This document shows positions 14,893-22,820 of a stretch of DNA of 28,212 nucleotides, piece by piece. The notes below the pieces were generated by a model. The model was given only the letters and a program-made list of their open reading frames with translations, was not told the DNA's origin and did no database searches. This stretch comes from AP-16 sp036395835 (GTDB lineage: Bacteria > Pseudomonadota > Alphaproteobacteria > Rhizobiales > Xanthobacteraceae). A program made the translations under genes and the position numbers. The stretch spans positions 1 to 28,212 of the forward strand of contig DASWCW010000132.1 in NCBI GenBank assembly GCA_036395835.1. The letters run 5' to 3'. Every line of letters starts with the position of its first letter. Within the stretch, counting starts at the first letter, position 1.

Positions 14893-15528
14893 TCAGTGGC
14901 GCATCGAGCGGTACCAGGAATCCACCTCGCGGCGGACCTGATCGGCGGTGTAACCGTAGCGGTCCTGGATCTTGCCTTCGAGCTGCTCGCGCCTGCCTTC
15001 GATCGCGTCGAGATCCTCATCCGTGAGCTTGGCCCATTTTTCCTTGACCCTGCCTTTGAGCTGTTTCCAGTTCCCCTGGATGCGGTTCCAGTCGGCCGCC
15101 GATTGCATGCTGCCGACCGTGGTCTTCATGGCATCGGTCGCGGTCCTGGCCATGGTCTGCCCCAGTTCCCGGGTCTGGTCGGCCCAGGCGTGCATCTGCG
15201 CCTCGGCAAACTCGGCCTGCAGCTGAACGAGTTCTTCGGCGCTGTGCGCCCGCAGCAGTCGCTGCGTGTATTCGAACGAATTCGCGAGGGTTCTGGCCGC
15301 AAGCGACAGCGTCTTCTGGCGAATGTCGCATGCCTGCTGATCGAACGTCGCCATGCTCTTCTGGGTGGCGGAAAGGAACCCGTCAAAGGCCTGTCTCGCC
15401 TGCCCCACGCTGTGCTCGGCGAAATCGCGCATTCCGAACGCGCCGAAATCCGCCATCCGCCGCGCTTGTTCGGCGCCCTGCTCGGCAAAGTCGCGCATTC
15501 CTTCCGACAAGTTCGAAGTCCTGGCCAT
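14893..15528 (-). CDS. Phasin-like protein fused to a C-terminal CsbD domain
   Basis: A 211-residue protein of two parts. Residues 1-145 are a phasin-like helical region, with FLSATQKSMATFDQQACDIR and ELVQLQAEFAEAQMHAWADQ typical of phasin_2 proteins. Residues 147-206 match the CsbD/YjbJ stress protein family almost end to end: WNRIQGNWKQLKGRVKEKW, LTDEDLDAIEGRREQLEGK, then YGYTADQVRREVDSWY. CsbD proteins normally stand alone at about 60-70 residues. The N-terminus carries a repeat, GMRDFAEQGAEQARRM (10-25) and GMRDFAEHSVGQARQAF (32-48). AGGAGG six bases before ATG 15528 fixes the start. The frame is continuous through the junction, so this is one polypeptide. A role at storage granules or membranes under stress is inference. 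Confidence 0.88.
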   Translation of the reverse strand: MARTSNLSEGMRDFAEQGAEQARRMADFGAFGMRDFAEHSVGQARQAFDGFLSATQKSMATFDQQACDIRQKTLSLAARTLANSFEYTQRLLRAHSAEELVQLQAEFAEAQMHAWADQTRELGQTMARTATDAMKTTVGSMQSAADWNRIQGNWKQLKGRVKEKWAKLTDEDLDAIEGRREQLEGKIQDRYGYTADQVRREVDSWYRSMRH

Positions 15529-15838
15529 GAAAAACCTCCTCTCGTTGGGTTGGTAGCATTGTGCTTCCGGATCGCGGGAATCCGCCCAATTCGCGAGTTG
15601 CCTGGAATGCCAAGGAAGGTCCGGTTAACTCCGGACGTGTTTTCCGAGTAATCGGAAGCCCCGCACATGAGTTCCGAAATATTCGTTCGGGACTCGATTT
15701 CTTTTTGGGCCTCGTCCAATCATCCCCGCCGACGCGTGCGTATTTATCGATCATCAGCAATGCTGTTACATATGTCCTCGGCACGCGTGTCCTCGGCACG
15801 CGGGCCGGAACTCGCGTGGATCCTCTTTCGGAATCCCC
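15529..15838. other. 310-base divergent intergenic region between the phasin-CsbD and M20 peptidase genes
   Basis: It holds several short inverted repeats: GTCCGG-N6-CCGGAC (15619-15636), TTCCGA-N4-TCGGAA (15642-15657), and a longer imperfect pair starting GAGTTCCGAA near 15669 and ending TTCGGGACTC. AGCATTGTGCT (15555-15565) is a small palindrome close to the phasin-CsbD gene. A 15-bp tandem repeat is annotated separately at 15773-15802. On the minus strand GGAAC-N16-CGAT (15675-15651) is one base short of an EcfG promoter. No convincing sigma-70 promoter or small gene was found. Confidence 0.5.
15773..15802. repeat. Perfect 15-bp tandem repeat
   Basis: TGTCCTCGGCACGCG is present twice without gap (15773-15787, 15788-15802), about 36 bases before the M20 peptidase start codon. 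Function unknown. Confidence 0.9.
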
Positions 15839-16969
15839 ATGCCATATTCACGCCACGATTCGATCGATGTCGGCCTCCTGATCGAGGGTATCCAGCGCTG
15901 GGTCGAGATCGAAAGCCCGACCGGCGACGTCGCGGCAGTCAATCGCATGATCGATCGCGTCGCTCTCGATCTGCGCGGGGCGCCGGTTCGGATCGAGCGC
16001 GCGCCCGGTCGACCTGGATTCGGCGACACCCTTGCGGCGCGAACAGACGGCGAGGGCGCCGGCATTCTCATCCTTTCGCACATCGACACGGTGCATCCCG
16101 TCGGCACGCTTGAAACCTCGCCGTGCCGGCGCGAGGGCGATCGGCTCTATGGACCGGGCGTCTACGACATGAAGGGCGGCGCCTATCTGGCGCTCGACGC
16201 GTTCCGCAGGGTCGCGCGCGCAAAAACCGCGCGGCTGCCGATTACCTTCCTGTTCACGCCCGACGAGGAGGTCGGCAGTCCGTGCTCGCGCGAACGGATC
16301 GAGCGGGAGGCGCGGCGCGCGCGCTACGTGCTGGTGACCGAGCCGGCGCGCGACGGCGGCAAGGTGGTGACCTCGCGCAAGGGGGTCGGCCGCTTCGAAG
16401 CCGTCGCGACCGGAGTGCCTGCGCATTCCGGCAGCCGGCATCGCGACGGCCATAGCGCGATCGACGAGATGGCGCGGCAGATCTTGGCGATCGCGGCTAT
16501 GACCGATTATGCGCGCGGCATCACCACCAATGTCGGAAAAATTTCCGGCGGCACCGCCGCGAACGTCGTTCCGGAGCGGTGCTGGATCAGCGTCGATCTG
16601 CGCGTTCCGGACGAACGCGCGGGCGCGGAAATGCAAGCCAAAATCCTCGGCCTGGCGCCGGTCGATTCCGAGGTGAAGCTCGTGGTCACGGGCGGCATGA
16701 ACCGGCCGCCGTTCAAGAAGACGTCCGAGGGTGCGGCGCTGTTTCATCATGCCCAGAAGCTCGCGCGCGAGGGCGGCTTCGAGCTGGCCGAAGCCGCCAC
16801 GACCGGCGGCGGCAGCGACGGCAATTTCACCGCCGCGCTCGGCGTGCCCACGCTCGATGGGCTCGGCATCGACGGGGACGGGGCGCATACCGGCTGGGAG
16901 CACGCGCTCATCTCCTCGATCGCGCCGCGCACGCTTCTCATGCAGCGGCTGCTGGAGACGCTGGAGTAA
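15839..16969 (+). CDS. M20 family metallopeptidase (carboxypeptidase G2/glutamate carboxypeptidase-like)
   Basis: A 376-residue two-zinc hydrolase that removes a C-terminal amino acid or N-acyl group. The metal and catalytic residues are in place: His81 and Asp83 in SHIDTVHP, bridging Asp110 in GVYDMKGG, catalytic Glu143 with Glu144 in PDEEVGS, Glu168 in VTEPA, and the C-terminal His in GDGAHTGWEHAL. The dimerisation domain lies at about 180-290 (KGVGRFEAVATGVPAHSGSR at its start). The ATG at 15839 lies just before the first helix; no strong ribosome binding site is visible. There is no signal peptide, so it is probably cytosolic, unlike secreted carboxypeptidase G2. The exact substrate is not known. 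A family B repeat begins 8 bases after the stop codon. Confidence 0.92.
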   Translation: MPYSRHDSIDVGLLIEGIQRWVEIESPTGDVAAVNRMIDRVALDLRGAPVRIERAPGRPGFGDTLAARTDGEGAGILILSHIDTVHPVGTLETSPCRREGDRLYGPGVYDMKGGAYLALDAFRRVARAKTARLPITFLFTPDEEVGSPCSRERIEREARRARYVLVTEPARDGGKVVTSRKGVGRFEAVATGVPAHSGSRHRDGHSAIDEMARQILAIAAMTDYARGITTNVGKISGGTAANVVPERCWISVDLRVPDERAGAEMQAKILGLAPVDSEVKLVVTGGMNRPPFKKTSEGAALFHHAQKLAREGGFELAEAATTGGGSDGNFTAALGVPTLDGLGIDGDGAHTGWEHALISSIAPRTLLMQRLLETLE

Positions 16970-16976
16970 CGGTCTT

Positions 16977-17184
16977 GTGTCCTGGATACGCGAGCGCAGC
17001 GAGTGAAGATCCGAGACCCTCCGAACCCTCGTGTCCCGGACGAGTGAGCATAGCGAACGAAGATCCGGGACCCAGGAGTGAATTCGCGCAGTGGTCATAC
17101 CGGAGGTTTGATATTGTCGCTTCGCGAAGTTAGTCCTGGGTCCCGGATCGTCACTCGTGCTTCGCGCTCGCTCGTCCGGGACAC
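16977..17184. repeat. Interspersed repeat family B: degenerate copy, full copy and inverted copy
   Basis: Three units occupy the gap between the M20 and MazG genes. Unit 1 (16977-17019) is degenerate. Unit 2 (17032-17090) begins TGTCCCGGACGAGTGAGC and ends GACCCAGGAGTGAATTCGCG. Unit 3 (17121-17184) is the same sequence reversed, beginning TTCGCGAAGTTAGTCCTGGG and ending CTCGTCCGGGACAC. Units 2 and 3 form a long inverted repeat around about 30 bases and could fold into a large hairpin. A fourth unit lies at 17471-17530. Confidence 0.85.
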
Positions 17185-17199
17185 ACCGGAGCAGGCAAC

Positions 17200-17520
17200 A
17201 TGACCATCGACGAATACGCCGCCTGGGCCGCAACGCTGGGCACGCAGCCGTTGAGCGCAAACAAGGAAATGTTGTCGTATCTCGGCCTGGGTCTCGCCGG
17301 AGAGGCCGGCGAGGTCGCGGACCGGCTCAAGAAATTCTTGCGGGACGGCGAATGGGATCCGGAGGGGCTTGCGGAGGAGCTCGGCGACGTCATCTATTTT
17401 TGGGCGTGCCTGTGCCTCGTCGCGGGACGCAAACCCTCGCAAGTGCTCGAAGCCAGCCGGCGGAAGATCCTGTCCCGGACGAGTGAGCGAAGCAAACGAA
17501 GATCCGGGACCCAGGAGTGA
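17200..17520 (+). CDS. MazG-like nucleotide pyrophosphohydrolase with repeat-derived C-terminus
   Basis: A 106-residue all-alpha NTP pyrophosphatase of the MazG superfamily, which hydrolyses non-canonical or excess (d)NTPs to monophosphates. The magnesium-binding acidic motifs are intact: Glu35 and Glu38 in GLAGEAGEVADRLKK, and Glu59, Glu60 and Asp63 in AEELGDVIYFWA. The last 16 residues (91-106, LSRTSERSKRRSGTQE) are encoded by a copy of repeat family B, including the stop codon, in place of the usual GTLHGDGD-like tail. The catalytic core is complete, so the protein is probably still active. The start ATG lies right after the inverted copy of the same repeat; its ribosome binding site is weak (GGAGCAGG, about 7 bases upstream). 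Confidence 0.88.
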   Translation: MTIDEYAAWAATLGTQPLSANKEMLSYLGLGLAGEAGEVADRLKKFLRDGEWDPEGLAEELGDVIYFWACLCLVAGRKPSQVLEASRRKILSRTSERSKRRSGTQE

Positions 17521-17530
17521 CTTCGCGAAG
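17471..17530 (+). repeat. Interspersed repeat family B, copy inside the 3' end of the MazG-like gene
   Basis: TGTCCCGGACGAGTGAGCGA through GACTTCGCGAAG matches the copy at 17032-17090 with only a few differences. It supplies the final codons and stop of the MazG-like gene and the leader immediately before the KDPG aldolase gene (start 17538). Confidence 0.88.
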
Positions 17531-17537
17531 CGCCAAT

Positions 17538-18170
17538 ATGTCCCCTCCCGATCCGATCCCGCTCTTGTCCGGCACGCCGGTCGTTCCCGTGCTCACCATC
17601 GAGCGGGCCGAGCATGCGGCGCCGCTCGCGCGGGCGCTCCTTGCCGGCGGCCTCCCTGTCATCGAAGTGACGCTGCGCACGCGCGCCGCGCTCGACGCCA
17701 TCCGGGCGATTGCCGCGCAAGTGCCCGAATGCGTGGTCGGGGCCGGCACCGTGCTCGGCGAAGCAGATGTCGCCGCGGCGCTCGCGGTCGGCGCCAAATA
17801 TCTCGTCAGCCCCGGCACCACGGCGGAGCTCGCCGCGGCGCTGGCGGCCGCGGCGGTGCCGGCGCTGCCGGGCTGCGCCAGCGTGTCGGAGGCGCTCGCG
17901 CTCTCGGCGCTCGGCTTTCGCGTGCTCAAATTTTTTCCCGCCGAGGCGTCGGGCGGCATCGCCTGGCTCAAATCGGTCGCGGGGCCCTGTCCGGAGCTCA
18001 AATTCTGCCCGACCGGCGGCATCGATCTGCGCAATGCCGCGGCCTACCTCGCGCTGCCGAACGTGGTCGCGGTCGGCGGCTCCTGGCCCGCCCCGCAGGA
18101 CGCGATCGCAGCCGGGAATTTTGCGCGGATCACGGAACTGGCACGCGAGGCGGCGGGATTGCGCCGCTGA
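17538..18170 (+). CDS. eda: 2-dehydro-3-deoxy-6-phosphogluconate (KDPG) aldolase
   Basis: A 210-residue class I aldolase that splits KDPG into pyruvate and glyceraldehyde 3-phosphate, the last step of the Entner-Doudoroff route; KDPGal is a possible alternative substrate. It has the single TIM-barrel pattern with VIEVTLRT (Glu43 general base, Arg47), GAGTVL (68-73), KYLVSPGT (87-94), LPGCASVSEA (110-119) and the Schiff-base Lys131 in LKFFPAEASGG, then KFCPTGGIDLRN. ATG at 17538 is preferred; a GTG at 17517 overlaps the MazG stop and lies within the repeat. No strong ribosome binding site is visible because the upstream bases come from the repeat. A KDG kinase and an IlvD/Edd-type dehydratase are encoded within 5 kb, supporting a sugar-acid pathway. 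Confidence 0.93.
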   Translation: MSPPDPIPLLSGTPVVPVLTIERAEHAAPLARALLAGGLPVIEVTLRTRAALDAIRAIAAQVPECVVGAGTVLGEADVAAALAVGAKYLVSPGTTAELAAALAAAAVPALPGCASVSEALALSALGFRVLKFFPAEASGGIAWLKSVAGPCPELKFCPTGGIDLRNAAAYLALPNVVAVGGSWPAPQDAIAAGNFARITELAREAAGLRR

Positions 18171-18220
18171 CAAAATTCTTCATCCGTGGGCGCAGGGGCG
18201 GAACATGCACGCTCGGATCC

Positions 18221-18652
18221 CTATCGCTCCATGATTGCTTTCAGCGCTTGCAGGTCTTTCCGGCTGGCCAGTTTCATTGCAAACGGCATGATCGGAGCGA
18301 ACAACTTGGAAAATCCGGTCGGATTACCTCGGTTGCGCAGCGTCATGCGGGTCAACTGTTCGTCAACAGCTTCCCACGTGTAGGTCGTTTCCATGTAGAA
18401 CGGCCGATCCGTTCGCATCACGAGCCGTTGCCCGGGAACGAGCTCGACGATTTCATAGACGTATGCAAGCTTTCGCCGCAGAAAATGCGCCTGGAACGCG
18501 ATACGCGCCCCCGGTGTCAATGACTTCGGTGTCTTCCACTCGACGGATTTGATGTTCACGTACCATTTCGGCGCATTGTCGGGATCCGAAGCATATTCCG
18601 CGACTTCTTCCAGGGGACAGCGAATAAGGATAGCGGTAGAGACATCGAGCAT
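18221..18652 (-). CDS. SRPBCC (START/polyketide cyclase-like) family protein
   Basis: A 143-residue small protein with the helix-grip pattern. It opens with a beta strand and helix carrying the family's usual start (ILIRCPLEEVAEYASDPDNA) and a conserved aromatic stretch (PKWYVNIKSVEWK). Then come alternating strands (ARIAFQAHFL, YVYEIVELVPGQRLVMR, TYTWEAV, RMTLRNRG) and a final helix (FAPIMPFAMKLASRKDLQAL). Such proteins hold a hydrophobic ligand in a deep pocket; no catalytic residue can be named. It lies downstream of the KDG kinase on the same strand, 59 bases away, and converges with the KDPG aldolase gene. A metabolic link to these is not evident. Confidence 0.82.
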   Translation of the reverse strand: MLDVSTAILIRCPLEEVAEYASDPDNAPKWYVNIKSVEWKTPKSLTPGARIAFQAHFLRRKLAYVYEIVELVPGQRLVMRTDRPFYMETTYTWEAVDEQLTRMTLRNRGNPTGFSKLFAPIMPFAMKLASRKDLQALKAIMER

Positions 18653-18711
18653 TGATCTGACCGTTCAAGCAGTGACCACATCTGCGCGTGTTGCCGCTGG
18701 TCCGAACCGAC

Positions 18712-19635
18712 CTAATGCACGGCGGCGGCGCGCGGCATGATCGCGCCGGGGTGGCGGATGACCTCGCCGGCGAGCCGGTGCGCCGAGGCCGCAGCGCCCA
18801 CCGGCGCTTCGCCGGAAAGCCGCGCGGCCAAATAGGCGGCGTTGAAGCTGTCGCCGGCCGCGGTGGTGTCGATCGGCACCACGATCTGCGGGACGGGCAC
18901 GAGCTCGCGCGTGCCGGCGTTGAGCACCAGCGCGCCTTTGGCGCCGTTCTTGACCGCGATCTCGCCGATGCCGAATGCCTGCAGGCGCTCCACCGTGGCG
19001 TCGGGGCTCGCGTCGCCCCACAGCAGGGCTTCGTCGTCGAACGTCGGCAGCGCGATGTCGACACGCTTGAGCGCCTCCATGAACACGGTCCGGGTGCGGG
19101 CCAAATCGCCCTTCCAGCCGCGCGGGCGAAAATTGCCGTCGAACGCGATTTTGACGCCGTTCTTGCGCGCTAGCTCGACCAAGGCGAGGAAGCGGCCGAT
19201 GCCGACGTTGGAATAGAGCGACAGCGTCACTCCGGAGAAATAGATCAGGCGGCAGGCGAGCAGGCGTTCGGCGACCACGCCCCATTGCGGCAGCTCGAAC
19301 AGCTCGCGCGCCGGCGCATGCTCGCGCCAATAGCAGAAGCTGCGCTCGCCGGCGGCATTGGTTTCGACCAGATAGAGCCCCGAGGTGCGGTCGGGCACGC
19401 GCACGATCAGTTCGGTGCGAACGCCTTCGGCCGACGCCAGGGAGATGAGTGCGTCCGAATAGGGATCATCGCCGAGCGCGGTCGCATAGGCGACGTCGAT
19501 CCCGGCGCGCGCGAGATAGACCGCGGTGTTGAACGTGTCGCCGCCGAACGCGAGGCCATAGCGGGCGTCGGGACCGCGGGTGAGCTCGATCATCACCTCG
19601 CCGACGGAAATGATGCTGGGCTTCTGCTCGGTCAT
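18712..19635 (-). CDS. kdgK: 2-keto-3-deoxygluconate kinase, PfkB family
   Basis: A 307-residue PfkB/ribokinase-family sugar kinase, predicted to phosphorylate 2-keto-3-deoxygluconate at the 6-position. Features: the N-terminal sugar-binding segment GLAFGGDTFNTAVYLAR (27-43), the lid region with TSGLYLVETNAAGERSF (84-100), DGNFRPRGWKGD (166-177), which is typical of KDG kinases, and the PfkB signature DTTAAGDSFNAAYLA with catalytic base Asp262. The product is the substrate of the KDPG aldolase encoded 0.5 kb away on the other strand. It starts 14 bases after the aminotransferase stop, with GGAG just before the ATG, so the two form an operon. Fructokinase or another keto-sugar kinase remains possible. 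Confidence 0.88.
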   Translation of the reverse strand: MTEQKPSIISVGEVMIELTRGPDARYGLAFGGDTFNTAVYLARAGIDVAYATALGDDPYSDALISLASAEGVRTELIVRVPDRTSGLYLVETNAAGERSFCYWREHAPARELFELPQWGVVAERLLACRLIYFSGVTLSLYSNVGIGRFLALVELARKNGVKIAFDGNFRPRGWKGDLARTRTVFMEALKRVDIALPTFDDEALLWGDASPDATVERLQAFGIGEIAVKNGAKGALVLNAGTRELVPVPQIVVPIDTTAAGDSFNAAYLAARLSGEAPVGAAASAHRLAGEVIRHPGAIMPRAAAVH

Positions 19636-19649
19636 TGGTCTCCGGCGGC

Positions 19650-20831
19650 TCAGGCCGCCTTGCGGGAGCGCAGGAACTCGCCCATCCGGTCGAGCGCTTT
19701 GACGATGTTCTCGGCCGAATTGGCGTAGGAAAGGCGCAGATAGCCTTCGCCCAGGATGCCGAAATCCGGTCCGCCGACCACCGCGACGCCGGCATCTTCG
19801 AGCAGCGCCGTCGCGAGTGCCTTCGCTTTCCAGCCGGTCCGCGCGATGTTCGGAAAGGCGTAGAACGCGCCCTTCGGGGTCGCGCAGGAAATTCCCGGCA
19901 GCTTGTCGAGTCCCGCTACCACGATCTGCCGCCGGCGGTCGAACTGCGCCACCATGTCGGCGATGCTGTCCTGCGGGCCGGTGAGCGCCGCAAGTCCGGC
20001 CCATTGCGCGGCGGCGTTGACGCACGAATAGGAATTGACCGCGAGCTTGCGGGCAAACTCGTAGAGCGCCTTCGGCCAGACCGAATAGCCCATGCGCCAT
20101 CCGGTCATGGCGTAGGTCTTGGACCAGCCGTTGAGCAGGATCAGGCGCTCGCGGATCGACGGATAGGCGAGCAGACAGACGTGCTGCTCGCCGTCATAGA
20201 GCATCTGGTCGTAGATCTCGTCGGAGAGCAGCGCGACGTCGGGATGGCGCTCGAGCCCGGCCACGAGCTTGTCGATCTCCGGTTTCGGGGTGACGCCGCC
20301 GGTCGGATTGGCGGGCGAATTGAGGATCAGGAGGCGCGTTGCGGGCGTGATGAGGGAGAGCGTCTCCTCGGCCGAGAACGCAAAGCCGTTCGCCTCCCGG
20401 ATCGGCACCGGGACCGGCCGCGCCCCGGTGAACTCGATCATCGAGCGGTAGATCGGAAAGCCGGGATCCGGGTAAAGGATGTCGGCGCCGTGCTCGCCGA
20501 ACATCAGGATCGCCATGAACATCGTGACCTTGCCGCCCGGCACGATCATGATCAGGTCGGGCGAGACCGTCACGCGATAGCGCCGGGCCAGATCGGCGGC
20601 GACCGCCTCGCGCACCGCCAGAATGCCGGTTGCGGGCGTATAGCCGTGATGGCCGTCGCGCAGCGCCTTCACGGCGGCTTCGACGATATGCGGCGGGGTC
20701 AGGAAATCCGGCTGGCCGATGCCGAGATTGACGACGTCGCGGCCCTGCGCGGAAAGCGCGGTGGCGCGCGCCAGCACGGCGAAGGCGTTTTCCTCGCCGA
20801 TGCGGTCGAAGGCGGCAATGGTTCGCAGCAT
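19650..20831 (-). CDS. PLP-dependent class I/II aminotransferase (aspartate aminotransferase family)
   Basis: A 393-residue fold-type I aminotransferase. The PLP-contacting residues are visible: Asn175 in NSPANPTGG, Asp204 and Tyr207 in SDEIYDQM, Schiff-base Lys238 in GWSKTYAMTGWRMGY, and the C-terminal Arg in GYLRLSYANS, which binds the substrate carboxylate. The N-terminal LGIGQPDFLTPPHI and GYTPATGI are typical of subgroup I-gamma enzymes such as the Thermus-type aspartate/prephenate aminotransferases. The amino donor and acceptor cannot be fixed from sequence. GGGGAG precedes the ATG. It is the first gene of a minus-strand operon with the KDG kinase and faces the dehydratase gene across a 143-base divergent region in which I see no clear promoter. 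Confidence 0.92.
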   Translation of the reverse strand: MLRTIAAFDRIGEENAFAVLARATALSAQGRDVVNLGIGQPDFLTPPHIVEAAVKALRDGHHGYTPATGILAVREAVAADLARRYRVTVSPDLIMIVPGGKVTMFMAILMFGEHGADILYPDPGFPIYRSMIEFTGARPVPVPIREANGFAFSAEETLSLITPATRLLILNSPANPTGGVTPKPEIDKLVAGLERHPDVALLSDEIYDQMLYDGEQHVCLLAYPSIRERLILLNGWSKTYAMTGWRMGYSVWPKALYEFARKLAVNSYSCVNAAAQWAGLAALTGPQDSIADMVAQFDRRRQIVVAGLDKLPGISCATPKGAFYAFPNIARTGWKAKALATALLEDAGVAVVGGPDFGILGEGYLRLSYANSAENIVKALDRMGEFLRSRKAA

Positions 20832-20974
20832 AGGCTCCCCCGATGGCCTTGCGCTGCCGGAGGTGTGGCAGCGGGCCCATGATTGATTTCGGCCGGGAGT
20901 TCAGCGCATCCTCGCCGCGAAATCAAACCGATCCGGCAAGAACCGTCGTCCGGCGGCATCACGAGGAGGAACCG

Positions 20975-22792
20975 ATGGCCAAAAAGTCCACGAGAAAACC
21001 GAAAAAGCACGCGCGCCGCCTGCGCTCGCAGGCCTGGTTCGACAATCCCGCCAATCCCAGCATGACGGCGATCTACCTCGAGCGCTACCTCAATTTCGGC
21101 CTCACCCGCGACGAATTGGCAGGCGGCAAGCCGATCATCGGTATCGCCCAGACCGGCTCCGACCTCTCGCCGTGCAACCGCCATCACATCGAGCTCGCCA
21201 AGCGCGTGCGCGAAGGCATCCGCTCGGCCGGCGGCATCGCCTTCGAGTTCCCGATGCACCCGATCCAGGAAACCGGGAAGCGCCCGACCGCCGCGCTCGA
21301 CCGCAACCTCGCGTATCTGGGGCTCGTCGAGGTGCTCTACGGCTACCCGCTCGACGGCGTGGTGCTGATGACCGGATGCGACAAGACCACGCCCGCCTGC
21401 CTGATGGCGGCGGCGACCGTCAACCTGCCGGCGATCGTGCTCTCCGGCGGACCGATGCTCAACGGCTGGTGGAAGGGCGAGCGCTGCGGCTCGGGCACCG
21501 CGGTCTGGAACGCGCGCCAGGAGCATGCGGCCGGCAAGATCGATTATTCGGAGTTCATCGACCTCGTCGCCTCCTCGGCGCCCTCCGCCGGACATTGCAA
21601 CACCATGGGCACGGCTTCGACCATGAACGCGCTCGCCGAGGCGCTCGGCATGTCGCTGCCGGGCTGCGCGGCCATCCCCGCGCCCTATCGCGAGCGCGCG
21701 CAGATCGCCTACCAGACCGGCGAGCGCATCGTCGAAATGGTGCATGAGGATCTCAAGCCGTCCGATATCCTCACCCGCAAGGCGTTCGAGAACACGATCG
21801 CGGCCTGCTCGGCGATCGGCGGATCGACCAACGGGCCGATCCACATCAACGCCATCGCCCGGCATATCGGAGTCAAGCTGACGATCGAGGATTGGGAGAA
21901 GATCGGCTACGACGTGCCGCTCCTGGTCAACATGCAGCCATCGGGAAAATACCTCGGTGAGGAATATCACCGCGCTGGCGGGCTGCCCGCCGTCATGCAC
22001 GAGCTGCTCAAGGCCGGCCGCATCCACGCCGACGCGCTCACCGTCAACGGCAAGACCATGGGCGAGAACGTCAGGCGACGAGCGATCGCCGACGCCGACG
22101 TGATCCGCCCCTACCGCAAGCCGCTGATGCAGAAAGCCGGCTTCAAGGTGCTTCACGGCAACCTGTTCGATGCCGCCGTGATGAAGACCAGCGGCATCTC
22201 CGAGGAGTTCCGGCTGCGCTATCTTTCCAATCCGAAGGACCCGAATGCGTTCGAGGGCCGTGCCGTGGTGTTCGATGGGCCGGAGGATTATCACCGCCGC
22301 ATCGACGATTCCGCGCTGAAAATCGACGAGAACACCATGCTGTTCATCCGCGGCACCGGGCCGATCGGCTATCCGGGCGGCGCTGAAGTCGTCAACATGC
22401 AGCCGCCCGCCGCGCTGATCAAGAAGGGCGTGCGGTCGCTGCCGTGCATCGGCGACGGCAGGCAGTCGGGAACGTCGGGATCGCCCTCGATCCTCAACGC
22501 CTCGCCGGAGGCGGCGATCGGCGGCGGCCTCGCCGTGCTCAGGACCGGCGACCCGGTGCGCATCGATCTCGACAAGGGCACCGCCAACATTCTGATCTCG
22601 AAGGCGGAGCTCGCGGAGCGGCGGATAGCGCTCGAGAAGCGCGGCGGCTACAAATATCCGGCGAGCCAGACGCCGTGGCAGGAGATCCAGCGCTCCATGG
22701 TCGAGCAATTCGCCGAAGGCATGGTGCTCAAGCCCGCGGTCAAGTATCAGAACATCGCCAAAGTGATGGGCATTCCGCGGGACAATCATTGA
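20975..22792 (+). CDS. IlvD/Edd family sugar-acid dehydratase, D-xylonate dehydratase type
   Basis: A 605-residue iron-sulfur dehydratase that removes water from an aldonic acid to give a 2-keto-3-deoxy acid. The three cluster cysteines are present: Cys67 (SPCN), Cys135 (GCDKTTPAC) and Cys208 (GHCNTMG), the same spacing as in Caulobacter xylonate dehydratase with a 7-residue N-terminal shift. The loop GDGRQSGTSGSPS carries the catalytic Ser. Long matches such as PIQETGKRP and FDGPEDYHRRIDD point to the xylonate/arabinonate/gluconate dehydratase branch rather than biosynthetic IlvD. GAGGAGGA is well placed before ATG 20975. A basic N-terminal tail (KKSTRKPKKHARR) is longer than usual. Together with KDG kinase and KDPG aldolase it could supply a sugar-acid pathway; the exact aldonate is not certain. 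Confidence 0.9.
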   Translation: MAKKSTRKPKKHARRLRSQAWFDNPANPSMTAIYLERYLNFGLTRDELAGGKPIIGIAQTGSDLSPCNRHHIELAKRVREGIRSAGGIAFEFPMHPIQETGKRPTAALDRNLAYLGLVEVLYGYPLDGVVLMTGCDKTTPACLMAAATVNLPAIVLSGGPMLNGWWKGERCGSGTAVWNARQEHAAGKIDYSEFIDLVASSAPSAGHCNTMGTASTMNALAEALGMSLPGCAAIPAPYRERAQIAYQTGERIVEMVHEDLKPSDILTRKAFENTIAACSAIGGSTNGPIHINAIARHIGVKLTIEDWEKIGYDVPLLVNMQPSGKYLGEEYHRAGGLPAVMHELLKAGRIHADALTVNGKTMGENVRRRAIADADVIRPYRKPLMQKAGFKVLHGNLFDAAVMKTSGISEEFRLRYLSNPKDPNAFEGRAVVFDGPEDYHRRIDDSALKIDENTMLFIRGTGPIGYPGGAEVVNMQPPAALIKKGVRSLPCIGDGRQSGTSGSPSILNASPEAAIGGGLAVLRTGDPVRIDLDKGTANILISKAELAERRIALEKRGGYKYPASQTPWQEIQRSMVEQFAEGMVLKPAVKYQNIAKVMGIPRDNH

Positions 22793-22820
22793 CAGTGTGA
22801 GCGCCGCTTGCTCGCTTTAT

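Noticed and set aside
15651..15675. EcfG-like promoter for the phasin-CsbD gene on the minus strand
   Set aside because: GGAAC-N16-CGAT has one mismatch in the -10 and lies over 120 bases from the start codon. Mentioned as a lead only.
16977..17530. CRISPR array
   Set aside because: The repeated units are few, unequal in spacing, partly inverted and partly within a gene; no regular spacers or cas genes are present.
20699..22789. 696-codon minus-strand open frame opposite the dehydratase gene
   Set aside because: Antisense shadow of a gene with conserved cluster cysteines; no family features of its own.
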